The translations under genes and the position numbers were made by a program. The notes under the pieces were generated by a model. That model saw nothing but the letters and a program-made list of their open reading frames with translations, searched no databases and was not told the origin of the DNA. A stretch of 64,000 bases of DNA from the NCBI GenBank assembly GCA_963756515.1, contig CAVWNV010000013.1:186001-250000 (forward strand). The letters are read 5' to 3'. Shown piece after piece: positions 42,527-51,178 of this stretch; the first letter of the stretch is position 1, and each line of letters begins with the position of its first letter. This DNA is from Bog-756 sp963756515 (GTDB lineage Bacteria; Actinomycetota; Acidimicrobiia; Acidimicrobiales; RAAP-2).

Positions 42527-42802
42527 CTAGTCCGCGCTCCTCCGGATGACCACCCAGCTTCCCCACAGGGCCTCACTTTGGATCGCCGACCATGACGATT
42601 CCGCGGCCTCCTCGGTCAGGGCGTCCAGCATGTCGCTTGCCGGCTGGAAGTACGGTGCCCCTACGCCCAGAGCGTTCGACCAGATCGGCGCGCCACCTGG
42701 CCCGAGAATCCTCACTGTCTCGGCGGCGAAGAGCGGTCCATCACCGATGGCGATCATGCCGAACGCCGCATCAGCAAACGGGAGGCTGCTGGCCGCCTGT
42801 GC
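42527..42802 (-). pseudogene. SAM-dependent methyltransferase C-terminal remnant
   Basis: The frame from 42802 reads AQAASSLPFADAAFGMIAI, then AETVRILGPGGAPIWSNALG and ends ALWGSWVVIRRSAD. LPFADAAFG is the beta-4 region of a class I methyltransferase (after motif III), and RILGPGG is the post-III RVLRPGG motif. The SAM-binding N-terminal half (motif I and II) is absent: the piece begins immediately after the stop of the VOC gene and in the same frame. It was probably joined there by a deletion. Confidence 0.65.
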
Positions 42803-43189
42803 TCAGCGAGTGGTCATCTTGGCCAACGCAACTGGTCGACCATCAGGGTCTGCGACAACCACGAATCGCCCCCACGTGGCGTCCTGGGTGGGCCAAAGGA
42901 CGGGTACGCCAGACCGCCTTGCCTCATCCTCCCAGGCGTCCGGGTCCTCCACGTTGAAGCGCACGGAGGCCGCTCCGGCCTCAGTCCCCGCTGGAAAGAT
43001 GCCTCGTTCGTCGTGACCTCGGTCATTCCGATGCAGAACAATCTGCCCCGACGGCCCTCCGACAACGACGATGATCTCATCCTCAAAACGCATCGGAAGC
43101 CCAAGCGTGTCGGCGTAGAACGCCTTCGCTTGGCCGAGGTCGCCGACGTACAAGATCAGGCTGTCGTAACCGTCAACTCTCATGTGCAT
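42803..43189 (-). CDS. VOC (glyoxalase/bleomycin resistance) family protein
   Basis: 128-aa protein of the vicinal oxygen chelate superfamily. It begins VDGYDSLILYVGDLGQAKAFYADTLGLPMRFEDE, the normal first beta-alpha-beta unit, and ends with the second unit ASVRFNVEDPDAWEDEARRSGVPVLWP and RFVVVADPDGRPVALAKM. A Glu/His metal triad typical of active members is only partly visible. Function unknown. Its codon use and GC (well below neighbours) suggest it arrived recently. A methyltransferase remnant follows in the same frame. Confidence 0.82.
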   Translation of the reverse strand: MHMRVDGYDSLILYVGDLGQAKAFYADTLGLPMRFEDEIIVVVGGPSGQIVLHRNDRGHDERGIFPAGTEAGAASVRFNVEDPDAWEDEARRSGVPVLWPTQDATWGRFVVVADPDGRPVALAKMTTR

Positions 43190-43240
43190 GATGCTACCGA
43201 GGGCGGCACGTTCCCCTGCTCTCGCGGCCGGGTGAGGGCA

Positions 43241-43888
43241 TCAGTGGATTCTGGGAAGGTTCCAATGCTGCCATGCAGAAAGGACTCGCAACACGAAACA
43301 GGCTCCGCCCCCGGCAAGCATCGTCGGTGCTGTAGGCAGCTGTCGACGTACACCTGTTACAACGATGGCGGCACCAAGTAGAGCGGCGACCGCATAGATA
43401 TCCACTCTCAGTACCGAGGGAACCCGTCCGATGAGAACAGCGCTCATCGCTCCGCCTCCTACGGCGGTGAGAGTGCCCAGAAATGCTGCGCTTACTGGTA
43501 GTAGTCCATGGTCCAGCGCCTTGACCGATCCGGAGGCGCAGAAGAGGCCTAAACCAGCAGCATCTAAGCCCGTCAGCAACCAGGTGGGGATTTGGCCGAC
43601 GGGGTGATGGAGAGCGAAGGTGATAAGGCTGACGACAACCGCAAGTGGGATGTACAGCTTGTCCGTGAGTGCAGCCGGGGGGACTGACTCGATGAGCAGA
43701 TCACGAAGAATTCCTCCCCCCATGGCGGTCACGCATCCGAGTACTACGACCCCGAAGAGGTCGAGGTGAGCGCCACCTGCGATGGCGGCTCCTTCGATGG
43801 CGAAGACGGCTGTGGCCGCGAGGTCGAATCGACGAATTAGCTTCCCGTTGCCGGTGCGATGCCGTTTGGGATCTGTCGCACTGTCCAT
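43241..43888 (-). CDS. UPF0126/TRIC-type membrane protein
   Basis: 215-aa membrane protein with two repeats of three helices typical of the UPF0126 (YicG) family, which is related to trimeric intracellular cation channels. Key segments are FAIEGAAIAGGAHLDLFGVVVLGCVTAMGGGILRDLL and, in the second repeat, FCASGSVKALDHGLLPVSAAFLGTLTAVGGGAMSAVL (both given in part). Each repeat has the GGG-type turn. It lies 51 bp from the VOC gene in the same direction and shares the lower-GC character. Confidence 0.85.
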   Translation of the reverse strand: MDSATDPKRHRTGNGKLIRRFDLAATAVFAIEGAAIAGGAHLDLFGVVVLGCVTAMGGGILRDLLIESVPPAALTDKLYIPLAVVVSLITFALHHPVGQIPTWLLTGLDAAGLGLFCASGSVKALDHGLLPVSAAFLGTLTAVGGGAMSAVLIGRVPSVLRVDIYAVAALLGAAIVVTGVRRQLPTAPTMLAGGGACFVLRVLSAWQHWNLPRIH

Positions 43889-44106
43889 CGTCGGTCACTC
43901 TACGGTGTGGATACGTGCCGGGAATCCATACCGTTGCCCGGTTGACGGAGCCATCGACTGCGACCGACCGATACTCCGACCCTCTGATGCGCCTCGGGTC
44001 CCGGGCGTCTGCCCCATGCCGCGGCTCGCGGCGGGAACTCACCGGGGTGTGCTCGGCCGGGAACCCGCCGCCCGTGAACGGGAGATCAGCCTGTGCGGAT
44101 AACCGC

Positions 44107-45342
44107 CTACGGATCGACGGTGAGCGTGAGTTCCTGCGTCGCAAGGGTCTTGTTCGGGTGTGCTGTCGATTGCAGACACTTGACGACGATCGTATAGGTA
44201 CCCGCCTTCTTCGGCGTGCCCGAGATGAGACCACCTTTTGAGATGCTCAGCCGAGGCGGAAGGGCCCCCCGACCTTTCGGCAGGTACTTGTTCCAGGTAT
44301 AGGGCGGGGTCCCTCCGGTGGCCTGGAGCTGGAACGAGTAGGGCTGGCCCACCGTGGCGTCCGGGAGCGAGGTTGTGGCGATCTGCAGCGGACCGTTGGT
44401 CACCGCGATCTCGGTCACCGTGTTGTCGTACAAGTTCGTCACCCAGACATGGGTGCCGTCGGAGGAGACGCCGTCGGGACCATTGTCCACGTTGATGGTC
44501 TGGACCACCGCACCCGTCGTGGCGTCGAGTTCGGTCACCGTGTTGTCGTCGAAGTTCGCCACCCAGACGTCAGTGCCGTCGGACGAGACCCCATAGGGTT
44601 TGGCACCCACGCCGATGGTCTGGATGACCGCCCCGGTCGAGGCGCTGAGCTCGGTCACCGTATTGCCCTGGTGGTTCGTCACCCAGACATGGGTGCCGTC
44701 GGAGGAGACGCCGTAGGGACCATTGCCCACGTTGATGGTCTGGACGACCGCCCCGGTGGAGGCATTGAGCTCGGTCACCGTGTCGCCCAGGTAGCTCGTG
44801 ACCCAGACGTGGGTGCCGTCGGAGGAGACCCCGGTTGGACTATCACCCACGTTGATGGTCTGGAGGACCGCCCCGGTGGAGGCGTTGAGCTCGGTCACCG
44901 TAGTGCCCTGGTAGTTCGTGACCCAGACATGGGTGTGGTCGGAGGAGATGCCGTAGGCGGAGTTGCTCACGTCAATCGTCTGGATCAGCGTCCCGGTCGA
45001 CGCGCTGAGCTCGGTTACCGTGCTGTCATACTGGTTCGCCACCCAGACGTGGGTGCCGTCGGAGGAGACGCCGTCGGGAAGGTTGCCCACGTCGACGGTC
45101 TGGACGACTGCCCCGGTCGAGGCGTTGAGCTCAGTTACCGTGCTGTCCTCCTCGTTCGCCACCCAGACGTGGGTGCCGTCGGAGGAGACGCCGTCGGGAA
45201 GGTTGCCCACGTCGACGGTCTGGACCACCGTTGCCGCCGACGCAGGTGGCGCATCACTGATCACCGCGGCGGTGAGCGCACCACCGAGCAAGAGCGACCC
45301 CGCCAACGCCGTCCGCACCACGCTCCGACGAATGGTACCCAC
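44107..45342 (-). CDS. Secreted seven-bladed YVTN-type beta-propeller protein
   Basis: 411-aa exported protein. A signal peptide (residues 1-35, ending ASA-A) is followed by seven copies of a 40-residue repeat, each with the pattern VxQTxxVGN.P.GVSSDGTHVWVxN...VTELNASTGA. This matches YVTN/surface-layer beta-propeller blades. Residues about 330-411 form an Ig-like putative fold domain (LPDATVGQPYSFQLQATGGTPPYTW). The start GTG at 45342 has AGGAGG 10 bp upstream. It probably acts as an extracellular binding or adhesion platform; the ligand is unknown. Confidence 0.85.
   Translation of the reverse strand: MGTIRRSVVRTALAGSLLLGGALTAAVISDAPPASAATVVQTVDVGNLPDGVSSDGTHVWVANEEDSTVTELNASTGAVVQTVDVGNLPDGVSSDGTHVWVANQYDSTVTELSASTGTLIQTIDVSNSAYGISSDHTHVWVTNYQGTTVTELNASTGAVLQTINVGDSPTGVSSDGTHVWVTSYLGDTVTELNASTGAVVQTINVGNGPYGVSSDGTHVWVTNHQGNTVTELSASTGAVIQTIGVGAKPYGVSSDGTDVWVANFDDNTVTELDATTGAVVQTINVDNGPDGVSSDGTHVWVTNLYDNTVTEIAVTNGPLQIATTSLPDATVGQPYSFQLQATGGTPPYTWNKYLPKGRGALPPRLSISKGGLISGTPKKAGTYTIVVKCLQSTAHPNKTLATQELTLTVDP
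44401..45240. repeat. Seven tandem 120-bp repeats inside the beta-propeller gene
   Basis: The 120-bp units code for the seven blades. The shared core ACCCAGAC(A/G)TGGGTGCCGTC recurs every 120 bp at 44441, 44561, 44681, 44801, 44921, 45041 and 45161. The units are near identical in DNA, so copy number may change by recombination. Confidence 0.9.
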
Positions 45343-45673
45343 GATTTCGACACCTCCTGTACCGGGGCGCCGATCATGCACCCGCCTCGTAATTTTAGAT
45401 AGCAGATGCCCTCGGTCTCAAACAACTGTCCTTGCGCGCGGTGACATTCTGAGTTCCGAGCGTGGTCGGCCATTAGAGGAAATGGGGGCCAAAGGTGCCC
45501 CACAACAAAGACATTGGCCTTGAAGATCCAGCGCTTCCAAGGTGGTCCTCACTAGCACTGGGGGATGTGGCCTGACTTGGAGTCATGAGGCGCCATCGGG
45601 CGTCGTCGGCCGAGCTCTTCCAGCAGCGCATCGACAACGGCAGGCCCCGTCTCTGAGGATGGGTGATTGGCCC

Positions 45674-45716
45674 GGATCGCTCGAACGATCCAGACCGCCC
45701 GTCACCCCGATCGGGG
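45674..45716. promoter_or_regulatory. Two adjacent inverted repeats
   Basis: GGATCG-CTCGAA-CGATCC (45674-45691) and the perfect palindrome CCCCGATCGGGG (45705-45716) are 13 bp apart. Together they could be an operator pair or a transcription attenuator for the short frame at 45755. Confidence 0.35.
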
Positions 45717-45754
45717 AGGGCCGTGCCACCCCTCAACCGCTAAGGAAGGAAGGG

Positions 45755-45826
45755 ATGACCGTGACCATCGTAGAAGCTGCACCCGGACCACGGGTGGTGT
45801 CGATACCCGGCTGGACAGACACGTAG
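45755..45826 (+). CDS. Possible 23-aa leader or truncated peptide
   Basis: ATG 45755 is preceded by AAGGAAGGAAGGG, a very good ribosome-binding site. The frame reads MTVTIVEAAPGPRVVSIPG and four further residues before TAG at 45824, 22 bp before the 3' end of tRNA-Pro. It may be a leader peptide or the first part of a gene cut off at the tRNA. There is no similarity to a known family. Confidence 0.3.
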   Translation: MTVTIVEAAPGPRVVSIPGWTDT

Positions 45827-45847
45827 CAGCGGCACTTCCGACCTGCG

Positions 45848-45922
45848 TCGGGCTGCCGGGATTTGAACCCGGGACCTCTTGACCCCCAGTCAAGCGCGCT
45901 AACCAAGCTGCGCCACAGCCCG
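45848..45922 (-). tRNA. tRNA-Pro (anticodon GGG)
   Basis: Minus-strand cloverleaf: acceptor CGGGCTG/CAGCCCG, D-arm GCGC...GCGC, anticodon stem CTTGA/TCAAG with loop CTGGGGG (anticodon GGG, reads CCC), a 5-base variable loop and T-arm CCGGG-TTCAAAT-CCCGG. Discriminator A. CCA is not encoded. The 3' end faces the accessory region to the left, which makes the gene a plausible integration site. Confidence 0.9.
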
Positions 45923-46100
45923 CAAAGTCGACAGATCCAGTCCGCAGCAGAGAGCTCCTGCCTGCCCGGGTGTTCGTGCCCCTCGTGCGAGCACCATCCA
46001 TCCGGGCACCGTCCTGTCGACGGTCCGCAACCCTACCCCAACCCGGGTTCCTCCCCGGCGGCATGGTCCGGGCCCATCACGATGCGATGCTCGCTCCGAC

Positions 46101-46808
46101 CTAGGACTTCGAGTCAGACCGTGGCGATGACTCTTCCCGGAGGCGTCCAGGCTGCGAATAGGTTGCAGGTGATCTCGTGACGGACGGTCTGAGTCTGAAG
46201 TTCTCCGGCAATCCTGGGCGAAGCGGAAGCACCGGTGCTGTCCGATCGAGTGCTTGGATCGAAGTCTTCTCGTCCACGCAGAGCACGAGCGCTCCTTCGG
46301 GTGGATTGACGTAAAGCCCCACGACATCACGGACTTTCTCCACAAACTGAGGATCGGGCGAGAGCTTGAAGGACTCGACCAGATGAGGCTTGAGTCCGAA
46401 CGCCCGCCAGATCCGGCTGATGGCCGACTGGCTCATGCCCGTTTCCTGAGCCATCGAACGCGTCGACCAGTGGGTGGCGTTCTTCGGCATCTCCTCCAGC
46501 GTCTTCACGATGACCGCCTCGACCGCGTCATCACCGATCTGGCGAGGGGCGCCCGGGCGGGGGTCGTCGTTGAGGCCATCGAGCCGATGCGCCATGAACC
46601 GATTCCGCCACTTGCCCACGGTGTGACGGCTGACGCCAAGTCGAGCCCCAACGTCGACGTTGTTGCCCCCTTCGGCACAAGCCAGAACGATGCGACATCG
46701 AGAGGCCAGAGCCTGCGCACTCTTCGGCCGACGTGCCCAACGTTCGAGGGTCTCGCGCTCCTCGTCGCTCAACACGAGTCCGATTGGTTGCTTTCTCTGC
46801 GGTCCCAT
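46101..46808 (-). pseudogene. IS630-family transposase remnant
   Basis: Starts normally (MGPQRKQPIGLVLSDEERETLERWARRPKSAQ in part) with the N-terminal HTH (VGARLGVSRHTVGKWRNRFMAHRLDGL) and the AISRIWRAFGL region, then VLCVDEKTSIQALDRTAPVLPLRPGLPE, which holds the first D of DDE. At that point the frame is lost; the expected RHEITCNLFAA...GRVIATV continues in another frame and stops at 46114. The second D and the E domain are missing, so the transposase cannot be functional. Inverted-repeat ends were not identified. Confidence 0.8.
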
Positions 46809-46897
46809 CGATGTCTCCCATCGTCGTCGATAACGATGGGAACGCGGGAGCCAAGGGGGAAATTCCTAAAAAGGACAAGAACTTATGACTCGGGTCA

Positions 46898-47095
46898 CTA
46901 GATGTGATGGACCACCCAGGTCACACCCTGGAAGGCCCGGTACCCGAGGTAGATGACGCTGGCTACCAACATGAACTTGAAGTACCAGGGCGACTTCCGG
47001 TGTTCCAGTGGGACGGTGTGACAGACGGGACAGGTTCCGTCGTCAGCCAGATCGTCGGTCTCCAGACGGTGGTCGCACTGCTCACACCACGGCAC
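46898..47095 (-). CDS. Small zinc-ribbon membrane protein
   Basis: 65-aa protein. It starts with GTG and has two CxxC pairs in its first 30 residues (PWCEQCDHRL ... GTCPVCHTVP), a zinc ribbon, followed by one membrane helix (FKFMLVASVIYLGYRAFQGV). It is in the same direction as der, 65 bp downstream. Short zinc-ribbon-plus-helix proteins at this position occur in acidimicrobial genomes by my recollection; role unknown. Confidence 0.6.
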   Translation of the reverse strand: MPWCEQCDHRLETDDLADDGTCPVCHTVPLEHRKSPWYFKFMLVASVIYLGYRAFQGVTWVVHHI

Positions 47096-47160
47096 CGGTC
47101 ACCGGTTCCCGTTCGTCGGTGTCCGACCCGGGGCCGGGCGGAGTACCTGCTTCGAGCGCC

Positions 47161-48564
47161 TCACCGTTTGCGGCCCCCGCTCCCATGGGCGCCCTTGGCC
47201 CGGACGCGCAGCTTGATCGGCGTGGGGCCGAGCTCGAACCGTTCCCGCAGGCCCCGCTCGACGTAACGGAGGTAGGTGGGCTGGAGTCGGCCGTTGGTGA
47301 ACAAGGTGAAGGTGGGGGGATCATTGGCCCCCTGGACGGCGTACTGGATTTTGGCGCCGACGGGTGGGTGAGCCATCTGGATCGACTTGAGGGCCCGGTT
47401 CAGCTCGCCGGTGGGGACCCTCGAGTGGTAGGCCTCCTCGGCCGCAGCCACGGCCGGGAGGATGTGATGGACGCCGAGACCCGAGAGCGCACTGATCCGC
47501 AGCACGGGGGCATCGCCGAGGAAGGCCAGCCGGTCGCCCACGTCGGCCAGGATGTCCTGTCGGTCCTCGGTCGGGATCAGCTCCCATTTGTTCAGGACCA
47601 CCACCGTCGGGCATCCGGCCGCACCCACCCGCTCGGCCAGGCGCTGGTCCTGGTGGGTGATCCCGGCCGTGGCATCGATGACCAGCAGGGCTATGTCGGA
47701 CCGGTCGAGGGCATCGAGGGCCCGGAGGACCGAAAAGTACTCGGTCCCGCGCTCGGTGCGTGACTTCCGGCGCATGCCGGCCGTGTCGACGAAGCACACG
47801 GTTCCCTCCGGCGTCTCCACCACGGTGTCCACCGCGTCCCGGGTGGTGCCCGGGGCGTCGTGCGTCACGGAACGCTCATCGCCGACCAGTCGGTTGAACA
47901 GGGTCGACTTGCCCACGTTGGGGCGACCCACGAGCGCGACGCGGGGAACGCCCGTCGTCGCATGCTCCCCTCCCACCAGATCCGGCAGCTCGTCGCCGTG
48001 GTCGGGTCCGGGAGTGCCGGCTCCACGATCGCCGCCATCCTCGGGGAGGAGCCCGACCACATCGTCGAGGAGGTCCCCGGTTCCCCGGCCGTGGAGCGCG
48101 CTGATCGGCCACGGCGTACCGAGTCCGAGGGCCATGGCATCCCAGGCATCGGTCTCGCGTTCCGACGAGTCGACCTTGTTGACGACCACCCGGACGGGAC
48201 GGCCCGACCGCTTGAGCACGCGCGCCACGGCCAGGTCCTGGTCGGTGAGGCCCACGGTGACGTCCACCACCAACAGGACCACGTCGGCCTGGGCGATGGC
48301 CCGCTCGGCCTGGGCGCTGACCTGGGCGTCGAGCGCATCATCGGACTCCAGCCAGCCGCCCGTGTCGACCACGGTGAACTTCCGTCCGCACCACTCGGCA
48401 TCGAGTTCCTTGCGGTCGCGGGTGACGCCCGGTCGCTCCTCGACCACCGCGGCGCGCCGCCCCACGATGCGGTTGACCAACGTGGACTTGCCGACGTTGG
48501 GACGTCCGGCGATGACCACCGACGGCCGGTCCGACGCAGTGGCGTCGGCTCCGGTGGCCGTCAC
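47161..48564 (-). CDS. der: Ribosome-associated GTPase Der (EngA)
   Basis: 467-aa tandem GTPase for 50S subunit assembly. The first G domain has GRPNVGKS (20-27) and the second another GRPNVGKSTLFNRLVGDERSVTHDAPGTTRD region near 215. The C-terminal KH-like domain ends RLQPTYLRYVERGLRERFELGPTPIKLRVR. Start GTG 48564 overlaps the stop of the DUF512 gene (GTGA). A longer frame to 48723 would run through that gene and is not real. Confidence 0.95.
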   Translation of the reverse strand: MTATGADATASDRPSVVIAGRPNVGKSTLVNRIVGRRAAVVEERPGVTRDRKELDAEWCGRKFTVVDTGGWLESDDALDAQVSAQAERAIAQADVVLLVVDVTVGLTDQDLAVARVLKRSGRPVRVVVNKVDSSERETDAWDAMALGLGTPWPISALHGRGTGDLLDDVVGLLPEDGGDRGAGTPGPDHGDELPDLVGGEHATTGVPRVALVGRPNVGKSTLFNRLVGDERSVTHDAPGTTRDAVDTVVETPEGTVCFVDTAGMRRKSRTERGTEYFSVLRALDALDRSDIALLVIDATAGITHQDQRLAERVGAAGCPTVVVLNKWELIPTEDRQDILADVGDRLAFLGDAPVLRISALSGLGVHHILPAVAAAEEAYHSRVPTGELNRALKSIQMAHPPVGAKIQYAVQGANDPPTFTLFTNGRLQPTYLRYVERGLRERFELGPTPIKLRVRAKGAHGSGGRKR

Positions 48565-49991
48565 CGGGACGCCCCGAGGGTCACCGGCACACGCTCGCCT
48601 TCGACCGGTCCGTCGCGGTCGAGAGCCCGCCGGAGCGACAGTCCGTCGGTGGCGACCACCTCGACGGGGCGGGGCAGGTCGGCCGGCCGGAGATCGTCGA
48701 GGAACCGTCCCTCCGAGAGGCACGAGTCGGGCAGCAGGTAGCGGTGGCCCTCGGGCTCAGAGCCGAGTACCTGGGCCAGATCGGCTCCGGTCATGAGGCC
48801 GGACACCCCGATGTTGCCGCCGAAGAAGTGGTTGACGACCGGCACCAACCGGATGTCGTCACGCCCGAGCGAGCTCACCAGGGGGTCCAGCACCCGGGCG
48901 CCGTACTCGCCGGTGAGGATGGCGATGGGTGCTCCTGGGCCGGCCGTCCCCGGATCGTCGTCGGTCCCCCGTCGGGCCCGGTAGCCCGAGGCCGGCGCCC
49001 CGTCCACGGCGGCGAAGAAGCCCGGCCGCACCCCGAGAGCGGCCCGCTCGTCCCCCCCGAATGCGGCCTCGAAGGCCCTGGCCATGCCCAGGCCGTTCTC
49101 GTGCTGCGGGAATCCCTCGTAGGTGTGGCCGGCGGGAAAGGGCCGATCGGCCATGAGGTAGTACTCGTCGGCCGCGAACACCATCCGACGGCCGAGGGCC
49201 TCGAGGAAGGTCTCCTGCCAGCGCTCGACGGTGTCGCACACCTCGGCGGCCTCGTCCGGCGAGTGCGGGCGCATGGCACTCTCGTGGGAGAAGCGGCTCA
49301 CCCCGAGCGGGACGCACGCCACCGTGGCCAGGACGGGATAGCGGTCGAGCACACCGGCCAGGGTGTCCTCCAGTATGTCGCCGTCATTCTTGCCCGGGCA
49401 CACCACCACCTGTCCGTGGATCTCGATGCCGCCGTCGAGGAGGGCGCCCAGCCATCGGAGGCTGGTGGCGCCGCGGCGGTTGCGCAGCATGTCGGCCCGG
49501 ACGTCGGGGTCGGTGGCGTGGATGGACACGAACAACGGACTCAGCCGCTCGGTCAGGACCCGTTCGAGGTCCATCTCGGTGAATCGGGTCAGCGTGGTGA
49601 AGTTGCCGTAGAGGAACGAGAGCCGGTAGTCGTCGTCCTTCAGGGAGAGGCTCCGCCGCATCCCTTTGGGCAGCTGGTGGATGAAGCAGAACTCGCAGTG
49701 GTTGTCGCAGGTGCGGACCCGGTCGAAGAGGGCGGAGGACACCTCGGCTCCGAACGGCTCACCCGGCTCCTTGTCGACCCGGAGCGTGAGTGTCTCGCCC
49801 CGGCCGCGCCGACGGACCTCGAGGTCGAGAAGGGGCTCGTCGACCAGGAGGCTGTACTCGATGACGTCCCGCGGTGTCCGCCCGTTCAGGCTGAGGAGCT
49901 CATCTCCAGGCCGTAGGCCGGACAGGTGGGCCGGTGACGATTCCGTGACGGCGACGACCTTGGGTGCCGTCGTCACTCGTGGCGCCGACAT
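48561..49991 (-). CDS. DUF512 radical-SAM-like PDZ protein
   Basis: 476-aa protein. The N-terminal PDZ-like domain (10-75, SPAHLSGLRPGDELLSLNG) is followed by a radical-SAM cluster motif CDNHCEFCF (near 112-120, CxxxCxxC) and a TIM-barrel part. The C-terminal DUF512 region contains LTGEYGARVLDP and GGNIGVSGLMTGADLAQVL. Function is unknown; the Fe-S cluster and SAM use are inferred. It overlaps der by 4 bp (der start) and is divergent from ispH. Confidence 0.9.
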   Translation of the reverse strand: MSAPRVTTAPKVVAVTESSPAHLSGLRPGDELLSLNGRTPRDVIEYSLLVDEPLLDLEVRRRGRGETLTLRVDKEPGEPFGAEVSSALFDRVRTCDNHCEFCFIHQLPKGMRRSLSLKDDDYRLSFLYGNFTTLTRFTEMDLERVLTERLSPLFVSIHATDPDVRADMLRNRRGATSLRWLGALLDGGIEIHGQVVVCPGKNDGDILEDTLAGVLDRYPVLATVACVPLGVSRFSHESAMRPHSPDEAAEVCDTVERWQETFLEALGRRMVFAADEYYLMADRPFPAGHTYEGFPQHENGLGMARAFEAAFGGDERAALGVRPGFFAAVDGAPASGYRARRGTDDDPGTAGPGAPIAILTGEYGARVLDPLVSSLGRDDIRLVPVVNHFFGGNIGVSGLMTGADLAQVLGSEPEGHRYLLPDSCLSEGRFLDDLRPADLPRPVEVVATDGLSLRRALDRDGPVEGERVPVTLGASR

Positions 49992-50071
49992 GACACCAGG
50001 TTACCTGGTCCCCCCTCCCCCGCCGTCGGCGCCCGCCCGGTCCGGAGCGCCTGCCCCACTAGCCTGGCCCC

Positions 50072-51139
50072 GTGACCGTGGACCGAGTGCTCCTGGCCGA
50101 GCCGAGGGGGTTCTGCGCCGGGGTGGAGAAAGCCATCAAGGCGCTGGCCTGGATGGTGCGGGTCTTCGAGCCTCCGGTCTACTGCTACCACGAGATCGTG
50201 CACAACCGGCACGTGGTCGACCAGTTCGAGGCCCAGGGCGTCATCTTCGTGGACGACATCGACGACGTGCCGGCCGGAGCCCCCCTCATGCTCTCGGCCC
50301 ACGGGTCGGCGCCGGAGGTGGTCACGTCGGCCCGGGCCGACAGGCGGGTCGTGGTCGACGCCGTCTGCCCCCTGGTGACCAAAGTCCACCACGAGCTACG
50401 GGTCCGAGCCAACAAGGGCTTCACCGTGCTCTACGTCGGTCACCACGGCCACGAGGAGGCGGTCGGGACCATGGCGGTGGCACCGGCCTCGGTACGGCTG
50501 TTGGAGCGAGTCGAGGACGTGGACCTGATCGGTGAGCTCGGGCCCGAGGGCGAGGAGCCCCCGGTGGCCCTGCTGGCCCAGACCACGCTGAGTCACGATG
50601 AGTGGGCCGGCATCGTCGACCGGGCCCGTCAGCGTTTCCCTCAGCTGTGGATGCCCAACCGGAGCGACCTCTGCTTCGCCACCACCAACCGGCAGGCCGC
50701 CCTCAAGGCGCTGGCCGGCGAGGCCGACGCCGTCGTGGTCATCGGCTCGGAGAACTCATCCAACACCGTGGCACTCGAGCAGGTGGCCCGGTCGTTCGGC
50801 TGTCCCCGGGTCATCAGGGTCAATGACGCCACGGAGCTGCCCGACGATCTGTCGGGGACGGTCGGGGTGACCGCAGGCGCCTCGGCGCCGGAGGCACTGG
50901 TGCAGGCGGTCGTGGCCCGCCTGGCGCCGGTCCACGGGGTCGAGCGCTGCCCCGTCACGGTGGAAGAGGAGTACTTCCCGCCCCCACCCGAGCTGCGTGA
51001 ACTGCTCCGTGGCCTCGAGGTGGCCCTGGCCGTGCTCAACGGGGCCCCGTCGGCGGAGCCATCGAACCTCTCATCCCAGGTCCTGACGGGTGACCGGACC
51101 ACGGTGGCCGCCGACGTCCTGGAGCGGCTGACCGGATAG
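50072..51139 (+). CDS. ispH: 4-hydroxy-3-methylbut-2-enyl diphosphate reductase
   Basis: Last enzyme of the MEP isoprenoid route, 355 aa, converts HMBPP to IPP and DMAPP. The Fe-S cysteines are Cys15 (RGFCAGVEKA), Cys98 (VVDAVCPLVTKVH) and Cys200 (RSDLCFATTNRQ). Substrate-loop sequences IVHNRHVV and SAHGSAP are present, as is the C-terminal GVTAGASAPEALV. GTG start at 50072. It is divergent from the DUF512 gene. Confidence 0.96.
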   Translation: MTVDRVLLAEPRGFCAGVEKAIKALAWMVRVFEPPVYCYHEIVHNRHVVDQFEAQGVIFVDDIDDVPAGAPLMLSAHGSAPEVVTSARADRRVVVDAVCPLVTKVHHELRVRANKGFTVLYVGHHGHEEAVGTMAVAPASVRLLERVEDVDLIGELGPEGEEPPVALLAQTTLSHDEWAGIVDRARQRFPQLWMPNRSDLCFATTNRQAALKALAGEADAVVVIGSENSSNTVALEQVARSFGCPRVIRVNDATELPDDLSGTVGVTAGASAPEALVQAVVARLAPVHGVERCPVTVEEEYFPPPPELRELLRGLEVALAVLNGAPSAEPSNLSSQVLTGDRTTVAADVLERLTG

Positions 51140-51178
51140 CGAGGCGCCGGGTAGGGGTTTTGGCGCGAGAATGGAGCT

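Larger units (their letters stand above)
45343..45847. other. 505-bp region with dyads and a short leader-like frame
   Basis: No normal gene is visible. It contains two close inverted repeats (45674-45691 and 45705-45716) and, just after them, a 24-codon frame with a strong ribosome-binding site (next entry). It ends at the tRNA-Pro gene. Confidence 0.4.

Noticed and set aside
44401..45240. Possible CRISPR-like array
   Set aside because: The period is 120 bp and the units are in-frame protein repeats without variable spacers.
44449..45402. Repeat-like plus-strand frame opposite the beta-propeller gene
   Set aside because: Its periodic protein is only the reverse image of the 120-bp repeats that code for the propeller blades.
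45849..45922. A second copy of the tRNA-Pro 3' end that would prove an integrated element
   Set aside because: I looked for TTCAAATCCCGG-type sequence near the left border (37-39 kb) and did not find one by eye, so no att sites are claimed.
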